A stretch of 64,000 nucleotides of DNA from Candidatus Binatia bacterium. Lineage in GTDB: Bacteria; Desulfobacterota; Binatia; Bin18. The translations under genes were made by a program, and so were the position numbers. Position 1 is the first letter of the stretch. Every line of letters begins with the position of its first letter. The DNA lies in assembly GCA_951812575.1 (NCBI GenBank), contig OX638322.1, positions 2,665,925 to 2,729,924 of the forward strand. The letters run 5' to 3'. This document shows positions 33,007 through 40,978 of this stretch, piece after piece. The notes under the pieces are model-generated. The model worked only from the letters and a program-made list of their open reading frames with translations, was not told where the DNA came from and did not search any database.

Positions 33007-33660
33007 ATGATCGAAGTCTATGATCTCACTGGAGCAAATGACCTACGCTGCAGTCCATTCTGTGCCCGTACCAAAGCCGCGCTGCGCTATAAGAACCTGG
33101 ATTATACCACTGTACCAATTCGGTTTTGTGATAAAGACAAGCTGACTTTCTCCAACCAGGATCGTGTGCCGGTCATCAAAGATAACAGCACGGTTGTTTC
33201 CGATTCGTGGAAAATCGCAGAGTATTTGGAAGAGCAGCACCCAGAGCCCAAGCTCTTTCCTGTCCTTGGCATAAAAAAGGCCTGTCGGTTTTTTAATATG
33301 TATGTCGACACCACGCTGCATCCAGCGTTCTTTCCGGTCGTAGTGTACGACGTCTTTGAAAAGATCGAGCCGGTCGACCGCGCCTATTTCCGTGAAAACT
33401 TCGAGGCGCGGCTGGGCGCACCGCTCGAAGATATTGCCGCCAGGCGCGACGAATTTCGTCCACGCTTCAAATCTGTCCTCGCCGACCTTGAGGCCGTCGC
33501 TTTAGGGCACGAATATTTGTTTGAGATTTTAACCTATGCTGATTTCAGTCTTTTCGGCACCTTCACCTGGATCACCCGAGTCAGCGACGAACCGCTGTTT
33601 GATTCTGCCCCGTCTTTGGGCAAGTGGTGGGAGCGGATGCAGGCACGCTTTGAGGTTTAG
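33007..33660 (+). CDS. Glutathione S-transferase family protein, 217 aa
   Basis: N-terminal thioredoxin-like domain: MIEVYDLTGANDLRCSPFCA, then TKAALRYKNLDYTTVPI and DRVPVIKDNSTVVSDSWKIA, with the cis-Pro before Val-Ile and the Ser-Asp glutathione contact. It is followed by an all-helical C-terminal domain ending TWITRVSDEPLFDSAPSLGKWWERMQ. The start resembles LigE/LigF-type beta-etherase GSTs, with Ser16 flanked by Cys15 and Cys19. GGGG precedes the ATG. It stands alone behind a strong hairpin that may attenuate its transcription. Likely reaction: glutathione attack on an ether, epoxide or halide. Confidence 0.88.
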   Translation: MIEVYDLTGANDLRCSPFCARTKAALRYKNLDYTTVPIRFCDKDKLTFSNQDRVPVIKDNSTVVSDSWKIAEYLEEQHPEPKLFPVLGIKKACRFFNMYVDTTLHPAFFPVVVYDVFEKIEPVDRAYFRENFEARLGAPLEDIAARRDEFRPRFKSVLADLEAVALGHEYLFEILTYADFSLFGTFTWITRVSDEPLFDSAPSLGKWWERMQARFEV

Positions 33661-33684
33661 AAAAGGGCGCGGGCCCCTGTAGCC

Positions 33685-33813
33685 CTAACCGGTTGAATCC
33701 AAGACGCCCTTCTTCGCCCCAACCACCACCCGTGCCAGCACCAGCAGCGCAACCAGATTCGGGACGGCCATCCTGCCGTTCAGCGTGCCGGTATAGGGTA
33801 GCGCCCGGGTCGA
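33685..33813 (-). pseudogene. Alanine/glycine:cation symporter (AGCS) C-terminal fragment
   Basis: The minus-strand frame reads TRALPYTGTLNGRMAVPNLV then ALLVLARVVVGAKKG. It resembles the last helix region of AGCS-family sodium:alanine symporters (NGLMAxPNLIxLLLLSxVVxxxT). About 40 codons remain of over 450. It lies just after the monooxygenase gene stop on the same strand. Confidence 0.55.
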
Positions 33814-33826
33814 TGTTCTGAGGCGC

Positions 33827-35488
33827 TCAGGACGCGGCGGAGACGTCTCCGTTGTTCTCCTCCTCAAACACGAACCCCTCGTAGCCCTTGGCGGCAGCCT
33901 CAGAGATGCGCTGAAAGTACAGCGGACCACCCAGGTGGACGCAGAACTGACGGGGCTTGCCTGGGATGTTGGCGCCTGTGTACCAGGAGTCAGTGAGGGG
34001 GTAGAGCGTCTCGTTGGCGAGTTCGTTGACCTCTTTGTCCCAGTCTTTCTCGGCGTCCGGCGTCGCCTCGATGGCACCCAGACCACGTTCGCGTAGATAT
34101 TGCACGCAGTTGCCGATCCACTCCGTCTCGCGTTCGGCACCGAGCGGCATGTTATACAGCACTGAGGGTGAGCCTGGGCCATGGATCATAAACAGATTGG
34201 GGAAGTCGGCAATCGCCATACCAAGGTAGTTATCGAAGCGACTGCTCCACTTCTCCTTGAGGCCGACGCCGCCCCGCCCCTTGGGGTTGAGGCGTAGCAT
34301 AGTGCCGCTGATGGCGTCGAAGCCCGTTGCCATCACGATCATATCGAGCGGATGGTCGCCGGTCTCAGTCCGGACACCTGTTGAAGTGACCGTCTGAATC
34401 GGGTCTTCGCGTAAGTCTACTAAAGTGACGTTATCGCGATTGAAGGTTTCGTAGTAGCCATTATCGAGGATCTGGCGCTTGGTGCCCAGATAGTAGTCTG
34501 GCATCAGCTTCTCGGCAATCTCGGGGTCCTTCACGCACGCACGAATCTTAGCGCGTACAAAATCGGCCAGCGTGCGGTTGGTCTCCTTATTGGTCAGGAG
34601 GTCGGCATAGCTGCCGAAAAGGAGGTTGAAGCTGCCCTTCTGCCACAGCTCTTCGTAGAGCGCCTGGCGTTGTTCGGGGGTGTCCTCGGCGCCCAAGCGC
34701 GAGGTGGTCTCGAACGGCATGCCTACGGGATGGGCGTTCATTTTCGCCCGGACTTCGTCCCAGTTTTCGCGGGCGTACTGCATTAACTCAGGCTCGAGGG
34801 GACGGTTACGCGCCGGGATGCTGTACTGCGGGGTGCGCTGGAACACCGTCAGGTGTGCGGCCTCGCGGGCGATTTCAGGAACCGCCTGTACCCCCGAGGA
34901 GCCAGTCCCGATCACGCCAACGCGTTTACCCGCAAAAGAAACAGGCTCCTGCGGCCAGCGGCCGGTGTGGTAGCACTCACCGGCAAAATCGTCGAGTCCA
35001 GGGAAGTCGGGTTTGTGGGCCGCCGAGAGGGTGCCGACTGCGCAGATCAAAAATTGAGCCGAGACCCGCGCGCCAGCGCTGGTCTCAACTGTCCAGCGCT
35101 GGACCGCTTCGTCATAACGGGCGTCGCGTATCCAGGTCTCAAGCTGGATGTCGCGGCGCAGGTCGAGCCGATCGGCGACGTGCTCAAGGTAGTCCAGTAC
35201 CTGCTCTTGGCTTGGCTGGGTCTCGGCCCAGTCCCACTCCCGCACCAGCTCTTCTGAGAAGGTGTAGCAGTAGAAAGGGCTGCCCGGACCATCGACCCGT
35301 GCACCGGGGTAGCGGTTCCACCACCAGGTTCCGCCGATACCGCCAGCGCCGTCGTACACGCGCACGGACAGGCCCATTTCGCGCAGGTGGTGTAAGGCGT
35401 ACATGCCGCCAACGCCCGCTCCGATGATGACGGCGTCACAGTATTCGAGCGATCCGTTTCTGTGTGGCTGTTGAGTCGTGTTCGTCAT
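33827..35488 (-). CDS. Baeyer-Villiger-type flavin monooxygenase, 553 aa
   Basis: Class B flavoprotein monooxygenase. The FAD motif GAGVGG lies at residues 23-28. The Baeyer-Villiger fingerprint FxGxxxHTxxWP is present as FAGECYHTGRWP, followed by the NADPH motif VGVIGTGSSGVQAVPEIAR. The ATG-type sequence VMATGFDAISG and the late NLFMIHGPGSPSVLYNMP are also family marks. These enzymes insert oxygen next to a ketone to give an ester or lactone, using NADPH and O2. GAGG lies upstream of the ATG. It is monocistronic. An LLM at 36472 and RidA at 35815 are neighbours without clear linkage. A hydrolase to open the product could be the one at 1906. Confidence 0.93.
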   Translation of the reverse strand: MTNTTQQPHRNGSLEYCDAVIIGAGVGGMYALHHLREMGLSVRVYDGAGGIGGTWWWNRYPGARVDGPGSPFYCYTFSEELVREWDWAETQPSQEQVLDYLEHVADRLDLRRDIQLETWIRDARYDEAVQRWTVETSAGARVSAQFLICAVGTLSAAHKPDFPGLDDFAGECYHTGRWPQEPVSFAGKRVGVIGTGSSGVQAVPEIAREAAHLTVFQRTPQYSIPARNRPLEPELMQYARENWDEVRAKMNAHPVGMPFETTSRLGAEDTPEQRQALYEELWQKGSFNLLFGSYADLLTNKETNRTLADFVRAKIRACVKDPEIAEKLMPDYYLGTKRQILDNGYYETFNRDNVTLVDLREDPIQTVTSTGVRTETGDHPLDMIVMATGFDAISGTMLRLNPKGRGGVGLKEKWSSRFDNYLGMAIADFPNLFMIHGPGSPSVLYNMPLGAERETEWIGNCVQYLRERGLGAIEATPDAEKDWDKEVNELANETLYPLTDSWYTGANIPGKPRQFCVHLGGPLYFQRISEAAAKGYEGFVFEEENNGDVSAAS

Positions 35489-35814
35489 GGTGTTCCATCC
35501 TCTATTATTCTACGTCGGTTTTCAGGTCGCCTATATATATCTTATCGACTCTCCGATAGGAAGCTGTCCTGGTTACAAACTAAGCACGGCTCATTTCTGA
35601 CACCGCTGTGACCGGGCATGCATGCCTATGGGAAAGTCTCACTACCTACACAGGTGACAACAGACAGGGGAGAGGTGGGCGCCCAAGACGAGCACCGGGC
35701 GATGTGTAGTCGCTGCTCGCAGACGCCATGCCCTTATGCTATTTATCTCCAGTTCTCAGTGCTTCGATTCTGAAAACAGATACCGCCTATCATTGAGGTG
35801 GAAAGGAGTAAGAA
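35489..35814. other. Divergent intergenic region, 326 bases
   Basis: Between the monooxygenase (minus) and RidA (plus). An AT-rich CTATATATATCTTATCG near 35530 could belong to the monooxygenase promoter. I see no gene, repeat or RNA. Confidence 0.45.
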
Positions 35815-36210
35815 ATGAAGAGAACACCTGTCACTATATCCCCCTTTTTCAAAAACCTCGGAGTTCCTCAGGGAGAGATCATAGAAGACTATACCCGAAT
35901 TGTGTTTGTTACTGGCCAAGTTGCGATGGACGAAGAGACAGGAGAACCTTGTCACGTCGGTGATATGCGCGCACAGATGGCCATGGCAATAGACCATGTG
36001 GAGCGTATTCTGAAAGAAGCTGACATGGAGCTATCTGACGTTGTTCATTACTTCATATACACTACTGATGTGCCACAAACTAATGCGAATTTAGATGTGC
36101 TCACTAAAGCCTTTGGCGATTCCACTCCTACGGGTAGTGCGCTGCATGGAGTGACCGAGCTCTATGCTCCGGGGGCTATGTTTGAAATATCAGCCATCGC
36201 TATGGACTAA
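35815..36210 (+). CDS. RidA/YjgF family protein, 131 aa
   Basis: RidA fold: TRIVFVTGQVAMDEETGEPC, then AIDHVERILKEADMELSDVV and HYFIYTTDVPQTNANLDVLT. The terminal GVTELYAPGAMFEISAIAMD again lacks the canonical Arg of RidA deaminases; Met-Phe-Glu-Ile replaces Arg-Val-Glu-Ile, with the acidic residue kept. It is therefore a non-canonical Rid protein, distinct from that at 32332. AAAGGAG sits at ideal distance from the ATG. It is alone on its strand. Function probably hydrolysis of an unstable enamine or imine, but unproven. Confidence 0.85.
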   Translation: MKRTPVTISPFFKNLGVPQGEIIEDYTRIVFVTGQVAMDEETGEPCHVGDMRAQMAMAIDHVERILKEADMELSDVVHYFIYTTDVPQTNANLDVLTKAFGDSTPTGSALHGVTELYAPGAMFEISAIAMD

Positions 36211-36324
36211 GATCGACCTAAGGGTTTGAGGTATTCAGGAGGCGACGTAGGGTCCACCCTGAACAGCGCCCGACGGCTCAGAGATCCCCGCGCAGCCGGC
36301 GAGACCCATCGTCAGAGCGCACTG

Positions 36325-36420
36325 ATGTTTGACCTCGAGACCCTCTGCGCGATTGCCGCATCCGGTCTCTTGGCCGGCATTGCGGGCTATCTGATCGCGC
36401 GCAGGGCCACCGGTCGGTAG
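36325..36420 (+). CDS. Possible small membrane peptide, 31 aa
   Basis: MFDLETLCAIAASGLLAGIA followed by GYLIARRATGR is one clean transmembrane helix with a basic tail. The frame is open from a TTG at 36226, but the upstream part looks non-coding. There is no clear ribosome site. It could equally be chance, or the relic of a larger membrane protein. Confidence 0.25.
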   Translation: MFDLETLCAIAASGLLAGIAGYLIARRATGR

Positions 36421-36471
36421 GCCATCGCGAGCTGCACGCCCGTCGTGCCCGGCTCTCCCAGAACCTTTTCC

Positions 36472-37314
36472 TTAGTCTGCTAAAGCTGGCCGAATTCTTT
36501 CTTCCAGAATAGCGATGTTCTGTCGATATTCAGCCGCACTCTCGTACCCTTGGGTATGGACAAGATGGGTCACGCCTACCTCCGCAAAGCCTTTCGCGTA
36601 GTCGATCGCCTTTGGTGGGTCATCGATGGGCAAGGTTTTCATGGCAACCACTTCAAGCGCCGAGCGGCCCGCCTCCTGGGCCATCTGTTGCAGCTTTTCA
36701 ATATCGGGCTTGAGGGCTTCCGCCTCGACACCAGCTGGAATCCAGCCGTGACCATACTTCACTGTGCGTTCAAGGCTATGCGGTGGTGCACCCCCAACAT
36801 AGATTGGGGGGCAGGCGGGACGGGGCCGAAATAAAAAGGGTTGCCCATTCGCTTCAGCTGTATCGTCACCATCAAAACACTGGCGGATAAAGGCTAAGGT
36901 TTCGTTCGTCATTGCCCCGCGCCGACTGTAGGCAACCCCGAGGGCCTGAAATTCCTCTTTCATCCAGCCCACGCCCACGCCCAAACGCAAACGCTCACCC
37001 GACAGTTCATGGACGGTTGCGGCGAGTTTTGCCGTTGGAAGCGGGGGGCGGTAGGGGAGGAGGATGACGGCCGTGCCTAAGCCGATCCGTTTTGTCGCCG
37101 AGGCGAGGAATGCGAGAGTCGCAAACGGATCGAGAACCCGTCCTTGTGAGAAATCAGGGAAGCCGCTTGGCATTTCGAGATTCGGTGGGATCGCAATATG
37201 CTCGTTAATCCAGAGCGTATCAAGTCCGGACTCATCGACCGCATGGGCACATTCGAGCATGATGTCAGCGGTCGAATGAGGACCCCAATTCCGCAAGTTC
37301 ATACTTAGCTTCAT
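36472..37314 (-). CDS. LLM-class F420-dependent oxidoreductase, 280 aa
   Basis: Short LLM of the actinobacterial-type F420 group (TIGR03619-like). It begins MNLRNWGPHSTADIMLECAH, then LDTLWINEHIAIPPN, TKRIGLGTAVILLPYRPPLP, LSGERLRLGVGVGWMKEEFQ, PPIYVGGAPPHSLERTVKYG and a late FAEVGVTHLVH. The GERLxLGVGVGWxxEEF motif is diagnostic for this group. AGGAGAG is at good spacing before the ATG. It follows no operon partner; an SDR remnant lies upstream. Cofactor F420 is inferred from family only, as no cofactor genes are in the window. Confidence 0.9.
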   Translation of the reverse strand: MKLSMNLRNWGPHSTADIMLECAHAVDESGLDTLWINEHIAIPPNLEMPSGFPDFSQGRVLDPFATLAFLASATKRIGLGTAVILLPYRPPLPTAKLAATVHELSGERLRLGVGVGWMKEEFQALGVAYSRRGAMTNETLAFIRQCFDGDDTAEANGQPFLFRPRPACPPIYVGGAPPHSLERTVKYGHGWIPAGVEAEALKPDIEKLQQMAQEAGRSALEVVAMKTLPIDDPPKAIDYAKGFAEVGVTHLVHTQGYESAAEYRQNIAILEERIRPALAD

Positions 37315-37395
37315 ATGTCTCTCCTTTCGCTGTAAAAAATCTTTACCCGACTGGGATGCCCGAGAACTCTCACGAGCCCATCTCCTTGCTCCAGC

Positions 37396-37512
37396 TTAGA
37401 AATTCTCCTTAAACGGGCGCACTGCGAGCTCGGTTGTCCAGACGCTACGGTCCTGATGGGCTACACGCCAGTAGGTTTCGGCAATGGCTGCCGGTGTGAG
37501 CGTGTCCTTCAC
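37396..37512 (-). pseudogene. SDR C-terminal fragment
   Basis: The frame ends LTPAAIAETYWRVAHQDRSV, then WTTELAVRPFKENF and a stop. This is the characteristic tail of an SDR subgroup (DPxxIAExYWxLHxQxRSAWTxELDLRPxxExF). Only the last 38 residues survive. It ends close to the left junction (37551) of the 2 kb repeat, so the duplication probably destroyed this gene. Confidence 0.7.
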
Positions 37513-37550
37513 AGAGAGTGACTGCAGGAATGATAAGTGGTAAACATCGC

Positions 37551-37874
37551 GAGGCTGCCGATCACCCCCTGATCGGAGAGTTCCTGCAGGCGGTCGACCG
37601 GATAGACGACGTTCATGTCAGCGGCAAAGCCAGCCCGGTCAAAGTTCGGGCTCAGGTGGCCGAGCTTCAGGTCGCGGGCGTCATGCGGCAAGGTCTCAAA
37701 GTGGAAATCCTCCCCCTGCCACTTGGGGCTGCCGATTCGGTGGAGCGCGGCGCTGGTCACGATCGCCACGCGCGCCTCTCGCAGCGGTGGTGGTTTCGTG
37801 AAAGCCGTTTCTTCAAATTCTGGCAGCGCTAAGGTCTTGGCAAACTCGCGCATGGCTTGGTCGTTATCGTGCAT
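37551..37874 (-). pseudogene. Truncated copy of the selenoprotein N-terminus
   Basis: Its 108 codons match residues 1-107 of the selenoprotein at 27664-28824, with very few changes (for example KWKVEDF to KWQGEDF). They then run into unrelated sequence at the repeat junction. The part with UGA, Cys155 and the hairpin is missing, so no functional protein can result. The ATG and ribosome site remain intact. Confidence 0.9.
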
Positions 37875-38023
37875 CTTTGCTCCTTTTCTTGTGCTTTTCG
37901 CTTATCACACTACTGGCCTGGGACTCGGCGGGCCAGGCCAGGGGCAGGTGTCGGAGGATTATCGCAGGATTGCAGGTTCGGCGTAATACCCGAGACCATC
38001 GGAGTGCCCGTCACCTCATACTA

Positions 38024-38070
38024 TATGGGGTCAGACTCGACTCATGGGATTCCTTCCGCAGTACTTTCCA
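38024..38070 (+). repeat. Miniature-element left-end copy G
   Basis: Same sequence as copy F, carried within the 2 kb repeat: TATGGGGTCAGACTCGACTC then GGATTCCTTCCGCAGT. Confidence 0.55.
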
Positions 38071-38171
38071 CAATGTTTACGGACGTAGAAACATTGATTC
38101 GCAGTAAAACTGTAGTTAAGTGTTGGTTTACCAGATTCGAAAATTCGAAAGGCTCACCCACGAGAAAAACT

Positions 38172-38828
38172 ATGGCGACTATTCAGTGCAAGTGCAGTTC
38201 CGTTCGTATCGACTTCCCCGCAAACAAAGAGCTTTTCCGACACGAATGTTGTTGCCATGATTGCATCTCGGCCCTGTGGTATGCGACTGAGCGCGGCGGC
38301 CCAGAATATCCACACAATCTCTGTGCGGACTGCTGCTGGCTGCCGAACGACTTTCGTATCATGACGGGCGAAGAGAAACTGGGTGCATTCATGAATTATG
38401 AGTCGGCTGATACCACACGTTTCTATTGCAAGGCGTGCTGGACGGTGCTGTTCGGCGACCATCCATTCTACGAGAAAAGGATTCTCGTGTCACAGGTGGC
38501 CGCGTACAAAGAATTCGAGGGCCTGACGAACGTTGTCCGGATGGAGCCGCAGGCCCGGCATTTCCTGAAGGACCTCAATGCAGAACAAATTGCGGCGTTG
38601 CCGCCCTGGCCTGGCGACCCATCGCACGTGTACCGGGGCGCTGCGGAGAATCTGCTCGCACACTTTCCCAGGATGAAAGCCGCGGGTGGCGAAGGCATCG
38701 AAATGAACGCACAGATTCTGCTGGATAAAGTCGGCGGCGCTTTCGTGCCCACGGATGAAGCGCGGTTATCGACGGGCCCGCCTTCTCTGAGGCGGCAAGT
38801 GGCCGGACGGGCAGGCGAAAGCGACTAG
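38172..38828 (+). CDS. GFA-type zinc-binding protein, 218 aa (twin of 29122-29778)
   Basis: The encoded protein is the same as that at 29122, with the CKC, HECCCHDC and YCKACW zinc motifs and the same long C-terminal region. All upstream sequence to 37900 is likewise duplicated, so its expression signals are the same. The identity indicates a very recent duplication or ongoing gene conversion. Dosage may be the only effect. Confidence 0.82.
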   Translation: MATIQCKCSSVRIDFPANKELFRHECCCHDCISALWYATERGGPEYPHNLCADCCWLPNDFRIMTGEEKLGAFMNYESADTTRFYCKACWTVLFGDHPFYEKRILVSQVAAYKEFEGLTNVVRMEPQARHFLKDLNAEQIAALPPWPGDPSHVYRGAAENLLAHFPRMKAAGGEGIEMNAQILLDKVGGAFVPTDEARLSTGPPSLRRQVAGRAGESD

Positions 38829-38954
38829 TATCAGCTTTGAGATGTAGCAAAGCACAACGAAAACATGTCCGAGGTTTCGTTAAACGCCCAGCCACCTAAC
38901 AATAGGCGTAATGTGTGAAAGCAATCTGATGATTAGACAATCGGAGAACCGGCT

Positions 38955-39428
38955 ATGACCTCGGAGCTTTCGGGAAAATGCGCTTGCGGAAATGTTCGCT
39001 ACGAAATCCGTAGCGAACCGTTAGTCACGCAAGCTTGCCATTGCAGCGATTGTCAGCGCACTACCGGAAGCGCTTTCGTCATTCACACTATCGTATGTGA
39101 AGAAGATTTCCAGATTACGGGCGAGACGCGGATGGGGATCGGTCCCACCGGTAGTGGCGCGGGCTGTGAGCTCCATTCCTGCGTATCGTGTGGCGTTATC
39201 GTCTGGGTCCGGTATCGGTATCACAAAGTTCCAGTGATCGCCGTGCGGGCTGGAACGCTCGAGAATCCGGACGCCGTAGCACCGCAGGCACACATATTTA
39301 CGAGTCGGAAGCTCCCGTGGGTATCGCTTCCCGCCGATGTGCCATCGTTCGCGGAAGGCGTAGATAGATCGCAAGTTTGGTCCCAGGAGAGTATTGAGCG
39401 CTATGAGAGCCTCCCAAGCATTGATTAA
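38955..39428 (+). CDS. GFA family zinc-binding protein, 157 aa (twin of 29905-30378)
   Basis: Same protein as the gene at 29905 (GKCACGNVRYEI, CHCSDCQRTTGSAF, LHSCVSCGV). It follows its longer GFA partner by 126 bases, as in copy 1, and is followed by miniature element copy C in place of copy B. Function as for the twin: a zinc protein of unproven activity, possibly handling glutathione adducts. Confidence 0.9.
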   Translation: MTSELSGKCACGNVRYEIRSEPLVTQACHCSDCQRTTGSAFVIHTIVCEEDFQITGETRMGIGPTGSGAGCELHSCVSCGVIVWVRYRYHKVPVIAVRAGTLENPDAVAPQAHIFTSRKLPWVSLPADVPSFAEGVDRSQVWSQESIERYESLPSID

Positions 39429-39460
39429 ACAAAAGACATTCCTGAGCTGCTGAACGTATA

Positions 39461-39583
39461 TAGGGTCAGACTCGAATAATGAGACTACTTTCCCTGTGGT
39501 AGAAAAAGTGCGGCGGGGAGATACGGCTTTCTGCTCTTTCCCTATGGCTGGGGTGGATACGTCGAGGCTGAGTCTGATCCTAT
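39461..39583 (+). mobile_element. Miniature inverted-repeat element, copy C
   Basis: The left end TAGGGTCAGACTCGA and right end GAGTCTGATCCTA are inverted matches, better preserved than in copy B. The interior matches B up to 39559, then differs. Past it lies a 45-base block (39616-39660) shared with 19061-19105. Confidence 0.72.
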
Positions 39584-39615
39584 TTTCTCATGATCGGGTA
39601 ATGGAACTAGGGTTA

Positions 39616-39660
39616 GAAAGTAGGATCGTGTATGAGAAAGGTATATGGATGCAGATGCCT
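39616..39660 (+). repeat. 45-bp dispersed repeat, shared with 19061-19105
   Basis: About 41 of 45 bases agree with 19061-19105. It lies 33 bases beyond element copy C, in the gap before the aminotransferase gene. The remainder of the gap 39584-39716 shows nothing else. Confidence 0.55.
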
Positions 39661-39716
39661 AGAAGCCTCTATCTCTGAAATTTTTTATCTTCCCTAATTT
39701 GCTTCCAAGGAATTCC

Positions 39717-40916
39717 ATGTCATTAAGCCAAGGTCGTCATTATCTTGCCATTCCGGGTCCTTCGGTGATTCCAGACCGCGTCCTGCAGGCAATGCACCAA
39801 GCGGCACCGAATATCTATGAGGGCGCCCTCCACGAAATGGTGGACGGCATGATTCCGGATTTGAACCGGGTGGCCAAGAGTTCCGGGGAAGTCGCCATCT
39901 ATATCGCTAACGGGCACGGCACCTGGGAGGCCGCCCTGACCAACACGCTCTCGCGCGGGGACAGGGTGCTTGCCCTGGCTACGGGACGCTTCGTCGTATT
40001 CTGGGCCAGCATGGCCGAACGGCTCGGGGTGGAAGTCGACCTGGTAGATTTCGGCAAATCGGCTCCGGTGGACCTGGATCAGGTAGCAGCCAAGCTGAAA
40101 GCCGATTCGAACCGTCGCTACAAAGCGATTCTGGTCGTGCAAACGGACACGGCCAGTTCGGTCAGAAATGATATCGCCGCCCTGGGCGAGTGCATCCGTT
40201 CCTCCGGGCATCCAGCCTTGTACATGATCGATGCTATGGCCAGCTTGGCCTGTGACCCCTTTGAAATGGATAGCTGGGGCGTAGACCTGATGGTGGCGGG
40301 CAGCCAGAAGGGCCTCATGACTCCGCCGGGACTGGGGTTTATGTTTTTCAACCAGCGGGTGCTCGAAGCTCGTCAGAAAGCGGACCTGGTGACTCCGTAC
40401 TGGGATCTGCGTCCGCGCATCCACCCGGAGGTGTTTTATCACTACTTTTTCGGCACCGCCCCGACGCACCATCTTTTTGGACTGCGGGAAGCTTTGACCA
40501 TGCTGCTGGAGGAGGAAGGACTCGAGGCAGCCTGGGACCGGCATGCGAAACTCAGCCGAGCGGTCTGGGCCGCGTTCGATGCCTGGGGAGTGGGCAGTTC
40601 CATTCGTCTCAACATCACCGACCCAAAAGACCGTTCCCACTCGGTTACTGCGGCTTCCATGGATGCCCCGCATGCCACCGAACTGAGACGCTGGACCGAA
40701 AAAAAGTCCGGGGTGACCCTGGGCATTGGGTTGGGCATGGCGGAGCCTTCCGACCCCGCCTACCATGGATTCTTCCGCGTCGCCCACATGGGTCACGTGA
40801 ATGCACACATGACCTTGGGCATGCTCGCGGTGATCGACGCAGGTCTGAAAGCGCTGAACATCCCCCATGGCGAAGGGGCCATCGAAGCCGCGAGCCGTGT
40901 CGTGAGCGAAGCGTAG
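39717..40916 (+). CDS. Class V PLP aminotransferase (alanine/serine-glyoxylate type), 399 aa
   Basis: Fold-type I PLP enzyme of the alanine-glyoxylate/serine-glyoxylate aminotransferase group. It begins HYLAIPGPSVIPDRVLQAMH, has NGHGTWEAALTNTLSRGD for phosphate binding, IDAMASLACDPFEMDSWGVD with the ring-contacting Asp, and GSQKGLMTPPGL with the PLP lysine at residue 198. The length is normal. AAGG precedes the ATG at 39717. It moves an amino group between serine or alanine and glyoxylate, or a related keto acid. The adjacent GST and amidohydrolase are on the opposite strand, so pathway context is unclear. Confidence 0.9.
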   Translation: MSLSQGRHYLAIPGPSVIPDRVLQAMHQAAPNIYEGALHEMVDGMIPDLNRVAKSSGEVAIYIANGHGTWEAALTNTLSRGDRVLALATGRFVVFWASMAERLGVEVDLVDFGKSAPVDLDQVAAKLKADSNRRYKAILVVQTDTASSVRNDIAALGECIRSSGHPALYMIDAMASLACDPFEMDSWGVDLMVAGSQKGLMTPPGLGFMFFNQRVLEARQKADLVTPYWDLRPRIHPEVFYHYFFGTAPTHHLFGLREALTMLLEEEGLEAAWDRHAKLSRAVWAAFDAWGVGSSIRLNITDPKDRSHSVTAASMDAPHATELRRWTEKKSGVTLGIGLGMAEPSDPAYHGFFRVAHMGHVNAHMTLGMLAVIDAGLKALNIPHGEGAIEAASRVVSEA

Positions 40917-40978
40917 TTGAGAAGCTGTGGCGTGGGTCTAAACGAACGGTTGGGGCTCGTGCTTGCTCGTCATTGCCA

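Larger units (their letters stand above)
37551..39559 (+). repeat. 2.0 kb direct repeat, copy 2 (with 28501-30509)
   Basis: Second copy of the segment holding the selenoprotein 5' part, the GFA pair and most of a miniature element. Because the selenoprotein is truncated here, this is the derived copy and 28501-30509 the source. Identity is too high for an old duplication. Confidence 0.92.

Noticed and set aside
16854..39583. Considering the GGGTCAGACTCGA repeats as a CRISPR array
   Set aside because: Copies are kilobases apart, have inverted ends and no regular spacers; no cas genes are present.
39723..40868. 381-codon minus frame opposite the aminotransferase
   Set aside because: Shadow frame; the plus strand has the PLP lysine motif and all family landmarks.
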